Source: Halisarca cf. caerulea
Lineage: Eukaryota; Porifera; Demospongiae; Chondrillida; Halisarcidae
Direction: 5' to 3'
Assembly (NCBI GenBank): GCA_963170055.1
Contig: CAUJGJ010000402.1
Location: 167,501 to 231,500, forward strand
DNA: 64,000 bases
Each line of letters begins with the position of its first letter. Within the stretch, counting starts at the first letter, position 1. A model generated the notes under the pieces. It was not told where the DNA came from, ran no database searches, and saw nothing but the letters and a program-made list of their open reading frames with translations. Positions 1-26,700 of this stretch are shown piece after piece. Position numbers and translations under genes: made by a program.

Positions 1-1160
1 CTTGAATAGCATACTTCACCTGGAAGAAGATGATACTGAAGAATCTTTAGTAGGCCAGGTATATTACTATTCATTAAGCATTTCACAACATCATCTCCAA
101 GCTTTTCGAAGGCAGCATTGTGAGGAGCAAGAACTGTTAACTGTTTCATCTCAAAAGGAGAAAGTATCTTTGTTGCACTTAATACAGATGCAAAAGTAGA
201 GAACTTGGGTAATTCAGCAATTGTACTGCTAACTGAATGATTACCATGTATAACCACTCTGTCCACAAGATGAACAAAACCCGTATCAGCTAAACACCAG
301 TCAGCACCAGTCAGATTGGCTCCATTCAAAAATATACCCTATGCATATGAGAAAAATCGTCAAACATGTACACTCAAGCAAAGTGTTGACAGCATGGGTG
401 GAGGCCAGTCTAACCAGCTAGACCGTCCTTACAGGCACCTGCGGGGACGGTCTAGCTGGTTAGACTAGCATGGGGGCATGAATGTGCCTAGCAAGTGGGA
501 GGTGTGTGTGCATATAATCAACTTCGAAATGTAACAAGCACATTGCATTATACAGATTATCTGATAATCAGACATGATCACTGCACAAACAGAAGTATAA
601 ACATAAAAGATACTCCACCATTTTCTGCTTGTAGCTGAACTTTACAAATAAAAGGTTGTAAGATACAAAGGTAGACATAAGCGTATCATCAGTGAGGTTA
701 CTCTTGTACACTTTAGGACTGATTATGTGCCCACGAAGAACATAGTTTAGGTCTGCAATATTCTTCTCCAAATGATCAAGCAGTGACGATGGTAGAAGTC
801 CAAACGCATCATTAGTTGGAGCAAAGAGAGTCATTGGAAATGGACTAGAAAGAAACTCCGTCATTCCGGCTATTTGCACAAGTTTAAGCAAAATTGATAA
901 CTTGGGATCCTGTAAGCAATCCAGTATACTACCGGGTCTGCCTGTCAAAATTAAGAGGAAATCAGACGATCATTTATTGAGATAAGGACAAATAAAAAAG
1001 TTACAGCAATTACAATACGAAGCACGATCAAGAAGCTCTTCTCTGGCCTACCTCTAGGCGACCCGTAGCTGTCCATCGGTGTCCGTACGGCTGATGGAGA
1101 AGAACATGATAGCGCTAGGAGGATGATCTGAAGGATGACCAAAACTTTTATTTGAGCCAT
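1..1160 (-). CDS. Secreted FAS1 (fasciclin) domain protein, 5' part, runs off the left edge
   Basis: Fasciclin-domain proteins are secreted or surface adhesion proteins of the periostin/TGFBI type. Three exons are read: 1160-1052, 941-646 and 338 to the window edge. Junctions are GT-AG (introns 1051-942 and 645-339) and phases agree. Exon 1 begins with ATG and encodes a hydrophobic signal peptide of about 20 residues. Exons 2 and 3 encode a first FAS1 domain, with LFAPTNDAF, LRGHII, the NGA element and the closing VDRVV motif. A second repeat then starts (LTVLAPHNAAFEKL, then the LLPGEV element at the edge). The gene is head-to-head with the DECR1 gene. The number of further repeats and any membrane anchor lie outside the window. 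The domain call is firm; the exact family member is unknown. Confidence 0.88.
407..466. repeat. 22-bp perfect inverted repeat (hairpin MITE) in FAS1 intron 2
   Basis: Arms 407-428 and 445-466 are exact reverse complements around a 16-bp loop. The arm begins AGTCTAACCAGCTAGAC, which resembles the end of the Academ-like element at 42839 (AGTCTAGCTAGCTAGA). It may be a short non-autonomous relative. The rest of this 307-bp intron shows nothing else. Confidence 0.7.
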
Positions 1161-14625
<13,465 letters not shown>

Positions 14626-14634
14626 CTGCTAACA

Positions 14635-14781
14635 CTAAATATGAACTATCTTGCAGGAAATTTTTGTTCCATAATCACTTGACACATGTTCATCACTTGG
14701 GCACGAAAGGAGTGCATAGGATCCTTTTGCCTTTTCTTTAGCAGCCATTCCAGGATTGACACAAATGCCACCATAAACCAA
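14635..14781 (-). CDS. POLA2: POLA2 terminal exon
   Basis: Acceptor CTTTGTAG|TTGGTT follows. It encodes LVYGGICVNPGMAAKEKAKG and then the C terminus, ending at TAG (14637-14635). The block aligns without a gap to the conserved DVLGxVCVNPG ending of POLA2. The stop is 9 bp from the DECR1 stop on the other strand. Confidence 0.92.
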   Translation of the reverse strand: MVYGGICVNPGMAAKEKAKGSYALLSCPSDEHVSSDYGTKISCKIVHI

Positions 14782-17700
14782 CTACAAAGTATATAAAGAA
14801 ACATTTAAGGATTGATCTTATACATAGTACTGAGTATAAGAAATGTTTAACCTTTTAAAGACTACGGCATGATTTTCTGCATACCCGTTATAAGGACTGA
14901 AGACCACTTTACTGGCTCTAGCCTCGCTACCCAACTTTACTCTTTCTATTCTTTTCACAGTTGCATCTGAAGGCTTTTCAATCATTTTGGAAAGTTTGTA
15001 AGACATTGTAATGCAAAATTATTCACACAAGGAAAAAGTTGTGAGCCTTGAAATCTACCGTACGGAGTAGCGGCCATTTTTGTTTTGTATTTATCACTAC
15101 ATAATTTTGTATACATGTGTATCTTGACATACTTTTGTGTTTTGGCATATATTTGTAGCCTTTTATTCACATGGTACAATGCTATATCAGAATAAAATTT
15201 GCCTCGTAATACAATTGAAGTAAGCTATCAAAAAATATGAAAATTGAAGTGCAACGATAAAGTTGACTATGTACTAGAAGGGCCACTAAGGTGGTCTTCA
15301 GTCCAGGGTTCAGGACAAAACTTTTATATAGTACACAGTTTAAAAAAGCATATTATATATGCAGGCACAGTGTAAGAGCAGGTTCCTTCAGGTTAGAAAA
15401 GGAAAAAGGAGGCTGGATGTTTCACATAATTTCAGGACTATGGAAAGATAAAGAATGGTTTGTAGAGTATAGAGCACTGGTACAATTGGCATTTATGTGC
15501 AGCTGCCTCGTGAGCAACTGCATCTGCTTTGATAGAGCTCAGTTGCAGGTAGGATGGAGTGAAGGTGTCCCTACATGTTGCATCCTACACCAAAATAAGA
15601 GTTGTGACCAAGGAATGACTCCTTTACTGACTGAAAACCACTTATAAGTGGCTCTTAAACTAACATTGATTGCAGTCAGCGAGTATCAGAATTCATCGTA
15701 GAAACCTGAAATTTATATCAATAGATAGCCTATCGAGAGTATATTGTTTGAGCCAAGTTATTTTCTAATACGACCTCTAGGGATTATATAAAAGGCTTGG
15801 AAGTTTATGTGAAAATACCAATGGATGCCAAGAAACGCATGTATATATGTAATGGATACCTGAAACTATGTGGAGGTAACCACAAAATAAAATGGCCACT
15901 CCAAGGTATGGAAGAATTGGAAGTACACGATTTGTTCTTTGTGTGAAAGAAAACTTCACAGATGATTGAAAAGTCTTCTGGCGTTGCTATGGAAGATAAA
16001 AAATTGAGTAAAGTCGGGTGGCAAGGCTAGAGTCACTAAAGTGGTCTTCAGTTGATAGCGGGTATGCGAAGAATCGTCACGCAGTGGCTAAAAGGTTAAT
16101 GAGAAGCCATCAGGTCTACAGCCATCAAATCTGTACAGGCCTCTGGGCTCCAGTGTATTTGCTTTATATTATGGTGTACATGTATATACACAATACACAG
16201 CACATGCAGTACGCATGCAAAGTTCTAGCTGCCTACACTGGCCGGAGGGTCGGGCCCAACCAGCAAAATTCATGGCCAACCACCTCTAACTTCTCAGTGA
16301 CCAGAGGATTTGAAATCACATTGATAGTCTTTCTCTAAACCTGTTTTTAACACTTCACTAGCCCCGTGCTTAGTCTTCTTGCTTTCAAAAAAGCCTTCAC
16401 TGATGTTTTCGTTGGAAGGTACACAGGTGTGTTATGCCTGAATCCAGTCATAAGCATAACATTATACGGTTTCACTCAATAAATTTCATTATAGCGCTAA
16501 CCACATGGGTTTGTCACATGCAGATAGGTAGATTTTCGTGATGACATATGTGCAAACTGGACATACAAGCAAAAATACGAGAAAGATGTTCAGACTCTTT
16601 TGTAGAATATGTGACAGCATGTGACTGCAGACCGAAGAGAGATGTTTGAGTGAAAATTTTATTTCAAAGTTGCGGTGGTAAAAATGTCAACTCGGAGCAA
16701 TGGCAATAGTACCCTCAGGTTCCCAATAGTCCAAACCACAGTGAAAGATTCCTGGAGCTTTGTACCTTCTACCATTCGAGTTATGTCCCGTGTTTTGTGG
16801 TTGGAGACCTCTGAAAATGACGGAAAACCCTGGACATAACAGCTGTGCTTTGAGCTACCGGGCTCCAGGAATCTCTCAGGCCACTTATGTATCTAAGGAG
16901 TCGTTTGAACCTATTGGCATGTTCAGAAGCTGAGATTTTAACACCATGTTTTTGCTTTTTTGTCTTTTTGACAGTAGCCAAAGAAATTGCTTGTAGGGAG
17001 ATGTTTGACTTGTAGATTGTCTTACAAGAGAACACCAACACAACACCAATATGTTTGCTATGTAGAATAGTAGGTTCATGTCAACATTACCCATTGCAGA
17101 AAGCAAAAAATGAAGGTTAATTGTAGTACCTTCAAAGTGTTGGCTATTTTATGTTATGTCCAAAATTGGACATAACTCACCTGCGTATACTTAGAAGTAG
17201 GTCTTCAAACATGTGTTAACTGTGAATTGATTGACTTGATTACCACCTTGGAAGATTACCTGGGCAGAACCCTGTGTATGTATTAGTTATATCTTGTCCA
17301 GATGTGCTATAGCAGAAATACAGTGCCGATTGCGGTCATCAGCACGGGAGTCTTTAACACATTCACAACTGTATGCTGGATGTGCCCAAATTGCATCACT
17401 GTTCTGATCACCGTGTGCTATATGTGCGCCTGTACCACGTAGATGTTTTACAAATGGATTTTCTCCCAATACTTTGTATAGCAACCCTATGCTTGTATGA
17501 CATCGTTTGGTAGAGTAAAAATAGAGCTTTCTGATGAGGTATGATGCACTATATGTTGTAAACCAAAATCGCAAGAAAATTGCAATTGATTAAAGGATCG
17601 AAAATCACTAAATAAACAATGCGGTCCAATTTTGACTTTTTACGAAGAAAACCTGGCCAAGAAACTACAGACGCCGGCTCACAGAGGTCCTAAGGCAACC

Positions 17701-20700
17701 TTGTATCCTCCTTAATAATCTAAAAGAAGATTGACGCACACTAGATCTTTTTTGAAGGTTATTGTTAACCTGTCGTCGAAAGTGGTGGTTTAGATCATTG
17801 TTGTATCTTTGTTGCTTGCCGGTCTTGCAAATTTTGCCTTTATCCTCTATTTGATGCGATTTCTGTAATCTGCATCATATGAAATTACAAATAAACAAAA
17901 CTTTCTACACAGTGTGAGCTTGTTCCACTGAGACAGAAGAGCAAATAACAATCATCTCGAAAATTTCACATGGTGCGCTAGTGTGACCTAGGCTTGCAGT
18001 TGTTACGCAGGTAGGTTATGGCAGATTCGTGGTTGCAAAGGGTATCTTGTGGTTTTGACAGGTATGCGATTAAATCGTCACGCCTAATACAAATTATCAC
18101 GTTCTTACCGTGTGACCATCTCGCTAATATTCAAGATTTGAATGGTTGCACCATCAATAGAAGGGATTCTGGCCAACCAAGTTAGCAAATGGATGGTAGT
18201 AAACTCCAAACTAGCAAATTTGCGAGCGATCGAGCTTTGAAAGTTCTGACTTGCCTTCGAAGTTTTGACCGTATGTACTGCGTATAAATTAGCCTCTCTA
18301 CACTCGAGAACACGTGATGAACATGTGACCAAGGCTAGAGAAGAACTCTTGTCCATAAGAAAGTTATGTCCAAAAACGCGGTCGAGCAAACTTTGGTCTG
18401 TATGTTTGAAACTACGTCAGATTATCCCTTAAAGACCGAACTTCAAATGCTGGTTATGGGAAGACTGTACATCTTTCCGTTCAGTTTATGTCAAGCCGTT
18501 TGCTGTTACTACTGTACTTTTAAAGCAGAAATCCTTGGACATAACAGCGGAGGGATGGACTATTGCTCTCCCATAACCAGGAAAGTAAGATAAGGACATG
18601 TTGTGTCTTGTGAATTGACTTGTGTGCTCAAACACGGAGATTTTCTCGACCGCGTTTTTGAATCTTTACTATTTTCATATGGTGACGGAAAACCGGTCAA
18701 ATAGAAATTTCAAAACATTATTGATTGCTTTATGTACATATGCATAACATATAAAGGTTATACTCTCCGTTTATGCTGGGTTTCGAGGCTTGGCATCTAC
18801 AAAAAGTTGAAACAAGGCCTTGAATTCGAGACATTCGGAATCGGCTGCCATTTTGTTTTATGGCAAAATTGGACATAACTTACCTGCATAGAACGAGGTG
18901 CAAATTTCTACTTCCGGTTCTTAAAGTTAGCAATGTGTTAAAACACTAAATACTGAATAGCAGAATATGGAATAGCAGAATAATGAAATAGCGTGATGTA
19001 ACAATTAGATGATATTATGCACTACGTCATGTTAAAAACAATCAAACTTCCCACCATCAAACTTGAAAGGCAGTTGAAGAGAGAGATACCTGGCACTTGT
19101 ACACTCTGACCACATTTCTGCAATACTTGGTGCGTCTCTATTTTAATGGAGTAGTACAATGGAGTACTCTATACAGCTAATTATGTTGTTTATCCTTTTG
19201 GTTTATCTACTATATATAATGGCAAGATTGTAATAGTAATCTGCACACACACAAAATTAATTGCATATGCGTATATCCCTAAAATGCTACCAATGCATGT
19301 GGGCATACGCGTACAGTAGTGTCAAAAACAGCTGTTATCGATTACAACATTCACATCAAACTAGTACTTAGCATTTAACAATCGAGTTTTACTTGGTTGT
19401 TTTAGTGCACATAAGTAGCTGAGTATGAACGAAGCACCAGTAAATCTACCACATGTAAAAGTCCATATTTTCTTAGTACAGTGGAACTTCGATTATTCAA
19501 ACGAATTGGTGATTGGTGTGTACATAAAATCAAAATGTACGTTAGATCAGACAACACATATATTGCATATAAAGCTACTTACATACCCATGAATGCCTAC
19601 AGATATGGGAAACTACACCCAGTTTAAAGAGAGCTTTTTCAACTTGCCATATCAGTATAGTTTAATTATTGATAATATCACTTGTTTTGAGTGTCTCTCA
19701 TCTTATCAATCCAAATTTACCTTCTAAAAGAGGTATTTAGAACCCTTTTTCAAATTCGTTCATGAATAGTAAACTGTCTTTAAGATCTTTAGGACATTAT
19801 TTTCTTTTAGCTGGTAGCCATTTTTGCTGACTCAGCAAATTGTGCAATATCTAGGCTGTTTGGATAATTGACATTTCGGTTAATTGACGTTTCACTGTAT
19901 AAGATTTAATTAATCTTGTTAAGTCCAATATACATTAACATAAGGATTTTTGTTCATGTACGAGTCTTTACACCGACAGTTTCGTTGCTGCAGTGATAGA
20001 TGGCCATTTTATAGTTACATCAGGCTATTTTGTTATTCCGCTATTCCGTAATTCTGTATTCCGCAACTCCCCGTCAGTACTGTATTTTCCGTTGCAGCAC
20101 ACCTGGACGGGATATAAATAATTTGTATCCTGGCAACCATTCACTGTTGATTGTTGGTGTGTACAGTCTCATCTAGAGTCGATCAGTTCCAGCCACTTAC
20201 TCTACCAATTGACATCAATTGACATCAATTAAAAAGTGTGTGTATATCAGTGACCTGTGCTACATCACAAATGTCAGCACACTTTTTCTTCTGATCCACC
20301 CATAATTGGCCCCCCACACCAGGATACAAATGTATATAGACACACACATGCAACATACAATATACACAATTCTAAACTGATACACTGTAACAACAAAGGA
20401 TTTGGTAAATTTGTATGCTACAAACAGTAGCAGCGTGATCTGTATTACCGTATATTCCCTAATTTTTTGTCAGAGCAAATTTCATACAGTTTTGGTCATT
20501 TAGAGATTATATTGCTCTGGCTTTTAGCCTGATGAATAATTAGAGTCGCCGATGAAAAGTTAGAGAACAAAATAGCGTTGTTCAGTTTGACCATGTACTA
20601 ACCTAACTGCACCTGTCTAAGGAGTTTGGTACTTTAATATTGATCATGGTGACTTTAAAGTTATTCAAAAGTGGATAAATACTCAAACGGCTCATCTGAG

Positions 20701-23700
20701 AAGCCTTCGAATTATGATCCTACGAATTTGTGAGTGTTTATTTGGCGATAAGGCAATTACTAGAAACTACACGCCTGTCTCTTGGGAGTATTACATTTAT
20801 TGCACTCGCCCTCAGGTCTCATGCAGTAAATGTGATACTCCATCGTAGGTGTGTAGCAACTAGTCCTTATTATAACCATATTATAAAAACCTATTAAAAA
20901 TGGAAAAAAAAGATGTAGGGATTAAAATTGTCAAACGTCAAAAACATTGGAACAAAGTAGGGTTGTTTGCTTCACAGGGCTGGACGGGCATAGGGATACA
21001 CATGCATATGGCTAGATGGGCAAAGGGATAGGCATACATACACTGCATGTGTACACTGTGCAAATTCCTACATCCCGCAGCATATACGTATGTGCTGCAC
21101 ATGAGGGATGTAGGAATTTGCACAGTGTACACTCATGCAGTCCAATTAAACTCGGTCTAGCCTCATGTATGTGTAGCCCTATGCTTGTCTAGCCCTATGC
21201 CTGTCTTGCCCTTTGCCCATCTAGCCCTGTACCTGTTTTGCAACTCACCCTTGTTCCAAGTGTTTTTGGAGGATCCTTTTTGGATAAGGCCTTTTTGCAC
21301 AGTCCTGTGTCAATCCTATATCCTTTTACCATTTTTTAAATGGTTTTTATACACTTAATAATCTCTGTCAGTTGCTCCATCAGTGTTGGACTCTCTCATC
21401 CCATCAGGAAGACCAGACGAGGCTCACTGCTTCTTTGAGCAGTAGAGAGGCAGCCCATTGTTGCATGACATTGTATGATTGTTGCTTGTTATTATTATAA
21501 TCCTTATTATTGTTATTATTATTGTCTGTTGCTGTGTCATGGTGTTGTAGTCATTATAATAATAATAACAATAATAATAATAATAATCATAATAACAATC
21601 TGAAATCATGACCTTTCGCACTATGTAAACTTTGCGAAATGTAGCTCATATAAGGCATCCAGAAGCTTCTTTTATACTTAGATCTATCGAAAAATGGTTG
21701 TAGAAGTTGAATAAGCTATTCTTGGAGCTCAAAAATGTATTGGAAGTGAGTTTTCAGCAAAAATACGATCTGTTCTAATGTATGGGTGGCCATGTTTTTT
21801 CCACGTCATCCCTACATATGAACCACTACCGTGGTTCATGATACATGGATCATGAAGCGACTGCACACAGGATTATGTACTTACCTGGCTTTCAGCTCGG
21901 CAAATATGTCCTTGTGTTGGTGCAAGCATATTTAGAACAGTGCATCTCGTTCCAGCAGAGAACAAGATGATTTAATCTAGTGCTTTGATAATGTCTGCCA
22001 TTTTGTTCTATCAGGGGCGTAGGAGCCTATGGGGCAGGTGGGGCATTGGCCCCACCACTTTTTGAGCCAGCCTTGAAAAAATACTATTTATTTAAAACTG
22101 CCGGAAGAAAATATTTCTCTTAGCATTAAAATTCTCAGTAATAAAAAAGTAATTGAAAGTGGGAAACATATGCCTACCTATAATTCTTTTCCCAATACTT
22201 TGAGCCACCACAAGCTCCACAATTTACTTAAATGCAAGCTTGTGGCTCTTTTTCTTGGCCAGTACGGGTATTTCACCATTGACAACCATTTTTCTATTGT
22301 GCAATAAACATGTGATTATTCAATGTGCTCCTATAAATGTTATATTCGTGTTGATAGCTTGTGGTTCTATGGGTTTAGGCACTATGTCTGAACTCCCACC
22401 TGCTCCAAATGAGCATATACCGTACGTCAGGAAATTTTCGCGGCTAATAATTCTCGTGGTTTTCGTGGTTCGAAAGGATCCGCGAAATTATTCATCCGCA
22501 AACATTAATGAAAAAATGGCTGCTGACGGGATCATGTACCGCTTTTGCTTATAGAAAATGTTTGCATGCAAAAATCGATCGCATACAATGTACATTGCTT
22601 AGATTATTCGTTTACCTTTCCTTGGGTTCACTTTTTAAGCTTTAGGAACGTAGCACCGATTGAATCTTCACCGACAGTCTTCAAGCTTCCGCAACGTCGA
22701 CAAATAACTGCTAAGAGGACTACATCCCACCTACTAGATCTTACTAGTTCACTCTTAACAGATTGAAATACTAACTACACCTATAGGATAAACGAAGAAA
22801 GACACAATTTCGTTCATTGGGAGAGGCAAACGCTTAGAAAACAAGAAAAGACCTTTTGTTGCATTATCTGTAGGCAGAGCCCGCGAATTTATTTATCCAC
22901 GAAAATTTATGACCCCCAAAAATGAGGCGAGCCGCGAAATTTTTGTACCGCGAAAATTTCCTGACGTACGGTATACTGAAACTATCTGGTCATTTTTTTA
23001 AAAAAATGTATGTTTTTTGTAATCTTTTGCCAATTTCTGCCATGAGTTTATGCCCAATTTTTTCTGTTAAGAAAGTTAATGGTAAATATTTTCATTGGTA
23101 AAAATCATACATAATGCTTTCTTAGTGCCATTAATGACACAATTTCTGCCCCACCACTGAATTTGAGCTTGCTACGCCCCTGTCTATGTCTAAAATTGGA
23201 CGCAATATACCTGTGAAAGCTATTCACATAGGCAGTTTAACAACTTTGAAACTGTTGATACTCTAAAGGAATGAACTTTCTTGAACAGCAATATTATTTT
23301 ATGGGATATCCCATTTTATCAAGGCAACAGTAATCTTTACACAGCAACATACCTTAATGAAGGGTTTCAATTCTGACGGTAAAATTAGAATGTCAGGCTT
23401 GAAAGGTAATCCTGCCTTCTTGTGTAGCCCTCCAATGTCAATGGACATAGAGTTATGTGGTGGAAACAATGGATAGAAGCTGTAAAAGATGAACCGTCAA
23501 AAAACAACAGTAAATACTATTGCAAATAAATTTGAAAGTACAGCATGTACCCACCTCTGTTGAGTGAATAGGTGATTAATCATTACTGACATTCTATCTT
23601 TGGCATTGGGGGCACCACTAAAGGAATGAATACAATATATGGCAACATTATTATCATGAATATATCTTTAAATGAAAATAAAACTAGCGTACTACATTTG

Positions 23701-26700
23701 GCCAGCCATGTGCTTCAAAATGTCTGCACTTGAAATGGCTACAGAAACACCATTTATGGACATGATGCAAGGATTAGGGAAATGATGCATGCCATCAAAC
23801 AAGTTCTTTGGCAATTCCTGAAAGAAGAGAACTGATGATAATACAAACATATGCAGATGCTCTAGTATTCTATAATACTCAGTAATCTGTCACTTACAAA
23901 TGGAGATTGTGGATAGACTTGATGGTGAAGTAGATCAAACTGTGATGGAATGGTAACAACTTCTGTTTGGCATCTATCAGATGATGAAAGCAAATGTAAA
24001 CACTGAATGTATGGATAATACCATACTGTCTGACATTTTTGGAGGGATGTAAACTTTACAAATCACTTGAAAGTTAAGTTTTTATGTTCATACTGTATGT
24101 CAGGAAATTTTCACGGTAGAAAACCTGCAGCTAACCTCATTTTTGAGGTCGTAAAGTTTTGCGGATGAAAAATCCATGGTCTCTGCCTGTAGATTGTGCA
24201 ACAAAGGGTTTTTCTTCGTTTTGGGAGCGTTTTCTTGTCATAATGAATGAAATTGTATCTTTGTTTGTTAATCCTATAGGCGTAGTTAGTATGCCTATCT
24301 TTTGAGAGCAAACCGGCAAAATCTAGCTGGTGGACTGAAGTCCTCTCGGTGGTTCTTTGTTTTTGTGAACGTCGTGGAAGCTTAAAGACTATTCATGAAG
24401 ACACATTGTAGCTACGTTCCTTACAATAGCGTATCCAATGAAAATTCAATTAAGAATCTAAGCAAAGTACATTGTATGATCAAACCTTGCATGCAAACAA
24501 ATCCTATATGCAAAGGTGGTACACAATCCCATTTTTTTCATTGGAGTACACAGATGAATAATTTTGCAGATCCCTTCCAACCACAAAAACCACAAAATTT
24601 ATTAGTGGTGAAAATTGCCAACATCCAATAATTGTGACTGTTGGGGTATTATAATAAATAGATGACTAGGAAAATGGGCCACACCTATCATCAAATAATT
24701 CAGTACGACTTCCTGAAGTAAAATATTCAAACAGAAAATCACAGCAGTGACTGAACAATGGACAAACTTGTGACAAACTGTGTGAATAGCTGCCAAGATT
24801 CTATTCAGTATCACTGCAGGAAAATTTTCTTTTTCTTTTGCAGTCTAAAAAAATGAGCATAATCGTAGAGAATAATGAAGAAATCAAGTGTTTAAGGACG
24901 AACCTGTAGTAAAGGGTGTCGTACATCCAAAAAGGGACCAACCTACAGTACATAAATACACCACAATTACAAATACTCAAATGTATGCACAACGTAAGAC
25001 TGTTAACTGTTAAGAAAGTTTACCAAAATTAAAACTTCTGGAGTCTCACTTTTGACCGCTGTGAGCAACTCATAAAGGCATGCATAATCCAGGTTATTAC
25101 TTGTGGTAAACGGACCAGCAGAAATCATCATTTTAAAGCCTATCATTCAAAAAGTAAAACGAACAATGAACTTCTGATATAATTCTCACTCAAATATATT
25201 TTTACCACAGAGTATAAAAACACAATACCTTTCACTACTGAATTGCTTCTATCCAGCTGCTTCAGAGGGCAATCCTACATTAATCATAACATGCGCATAT
25301 TACAGGCAAATGATTAAACCCATGATCACGATGAACATACTCACAGTAAAGAGTGCATCTGCTATTAATTTTTTCCCTGTACATGTACCTTCCACGGCAA
25401 TCACCTAAATGCAAGTGATGATGATTTGAGCAGTAAATATTTAAATACAACTCTGGATGAAGTATGTACGGTACTTCTCACAAAAAACTACACTTACTAC
25501 ACCCACTAACCTATACCCACATTTCACCCGTATGCAGATTTTCAATACAGAAATACCCATACAATAGGCGGAGGGCGCCTGTTCTGAACGTGCTGAATTC
25601 TATACCTTGAAATCAATCATATCTTCAATGAGTACAATTATAATGGAAATGAAAATGGAGATTCCTAAAGTCAGTGATAATGGCTTATTCTAATCACATG
25701 AAACATTGAATCATTTCGCTCTGAAGACAAGGCTCAAGTGTCAGTCAAGTTGTTAAGGCTCGCACAGAAGGCCATAGGGCAACAAAGTTTGGCTCATATC
25801 GTGAAACATGCAGGATGTATCATGAAAGTCTGGTCCTTGGTAGTCAGCTGTGAATGCTGCCATCAAGATGATTATTGAAGAACACTTTAGGAAGAAGAAT
25901 AAGTAACATTTGTCTTTTAATGAATCATTTTGTTCAAGAATAATTTACTGTTATACGTCATTACCGTACTCGCTCTAATTATCTAAATGATCAAAAATAA
26001 CCCTAAAAAGGGTCAGTTGGCGTTAATAGAATGTAAATTTTATTCCACCGCATGGTTTGTTCAGGAAAATGGAGGGTCTGGATCGACGAGCAAACAGCTA
26101 TCAATATTGCCTTTCACTGTCAAAAATCCTCTTTGCTCTGATGTTAGTTGTAGCCATGCTTCAATTTCATCGAAAAGGAGCTCTAAGCTTGTCAAACGCA
26201 AACCAGGTAGGCCAAAAAGGCCTGACGTGCAGTCAATTGGACAAAGACATGGTATGAGACCATGCAAGCTAGGCGAAATGGACAGCTGCCTTCAATTTTT
26301 GGACATCCTGGTAACACTATATTACCTGCACATGACTGTTTGGCTAAATAGAATGGTAAGAAATGTTTGCATTTGGCCTGTTCAACCCATTAGAAAGGGA
26401 AAATAATAAAAAAGTGGACTGTTAGGGATATTAGAATGTTCAGATAAATAGAGCGAGTATGGTATATTGGAATGTTAATGCCTGCTATGCCCATACCCAT
26501 ACATGCATCTTGTAGTGAACGCCAATAGTTCACAACCCACACGTGCACAAGTATCGAACTTGTAGAATGCTTACTTTTTATGAGAGGTACCGTATGTACA
26601 CTACCTGTTAACAGTAACATTTTTCCGCTGATATTTGCGGAAACAGTTAGCACCTACCCGCAGCAATTAGCGGAAAGCCACGAAGGAATTTACACTGTGC

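Larger units (their letters stand above)
14782..23352 (-). other. POLA2: Last POLA2 intron, 8.6 kb, repeat-filled
   Basis: GT-AG intron separating the FYPLFPP exon from the terminal exon. It holds the repeats listed separately. No additional gene is supported; frames at 14818-15006 and 15291-15647 fall in repeated, non-conserved sequence. Confidence 0.8.

Noticed and set aside
14818..15006. Minus-strand frame next to the POLA2 terminal exon
   Set aside because: It lies in one arm of an inverted repeat, and the other arm has stops in the equivalent frame. The POLA2 acceptor at 14782 excludes it from the mRNA.
15291..15647. 118-codon plus-strand frame
   Set aside because: It starts within the GTGGTCTTCAGTC repeat and shows no domain, conserved pattern or splice signals.
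24650..24736. EVVLNYLMIG segment as a POLA2 exon
   Set aside because: It has a good acceptor and a GT donor, but its phase does not fit the next exon at 23973 and it is not similar to the family.
25987..26406. 139-codon frame with an AT-hook-like KRKPGRPKR
   Set aside because: It is inside a MITE and there is no other domain. The motif alone is too short to call a gene.
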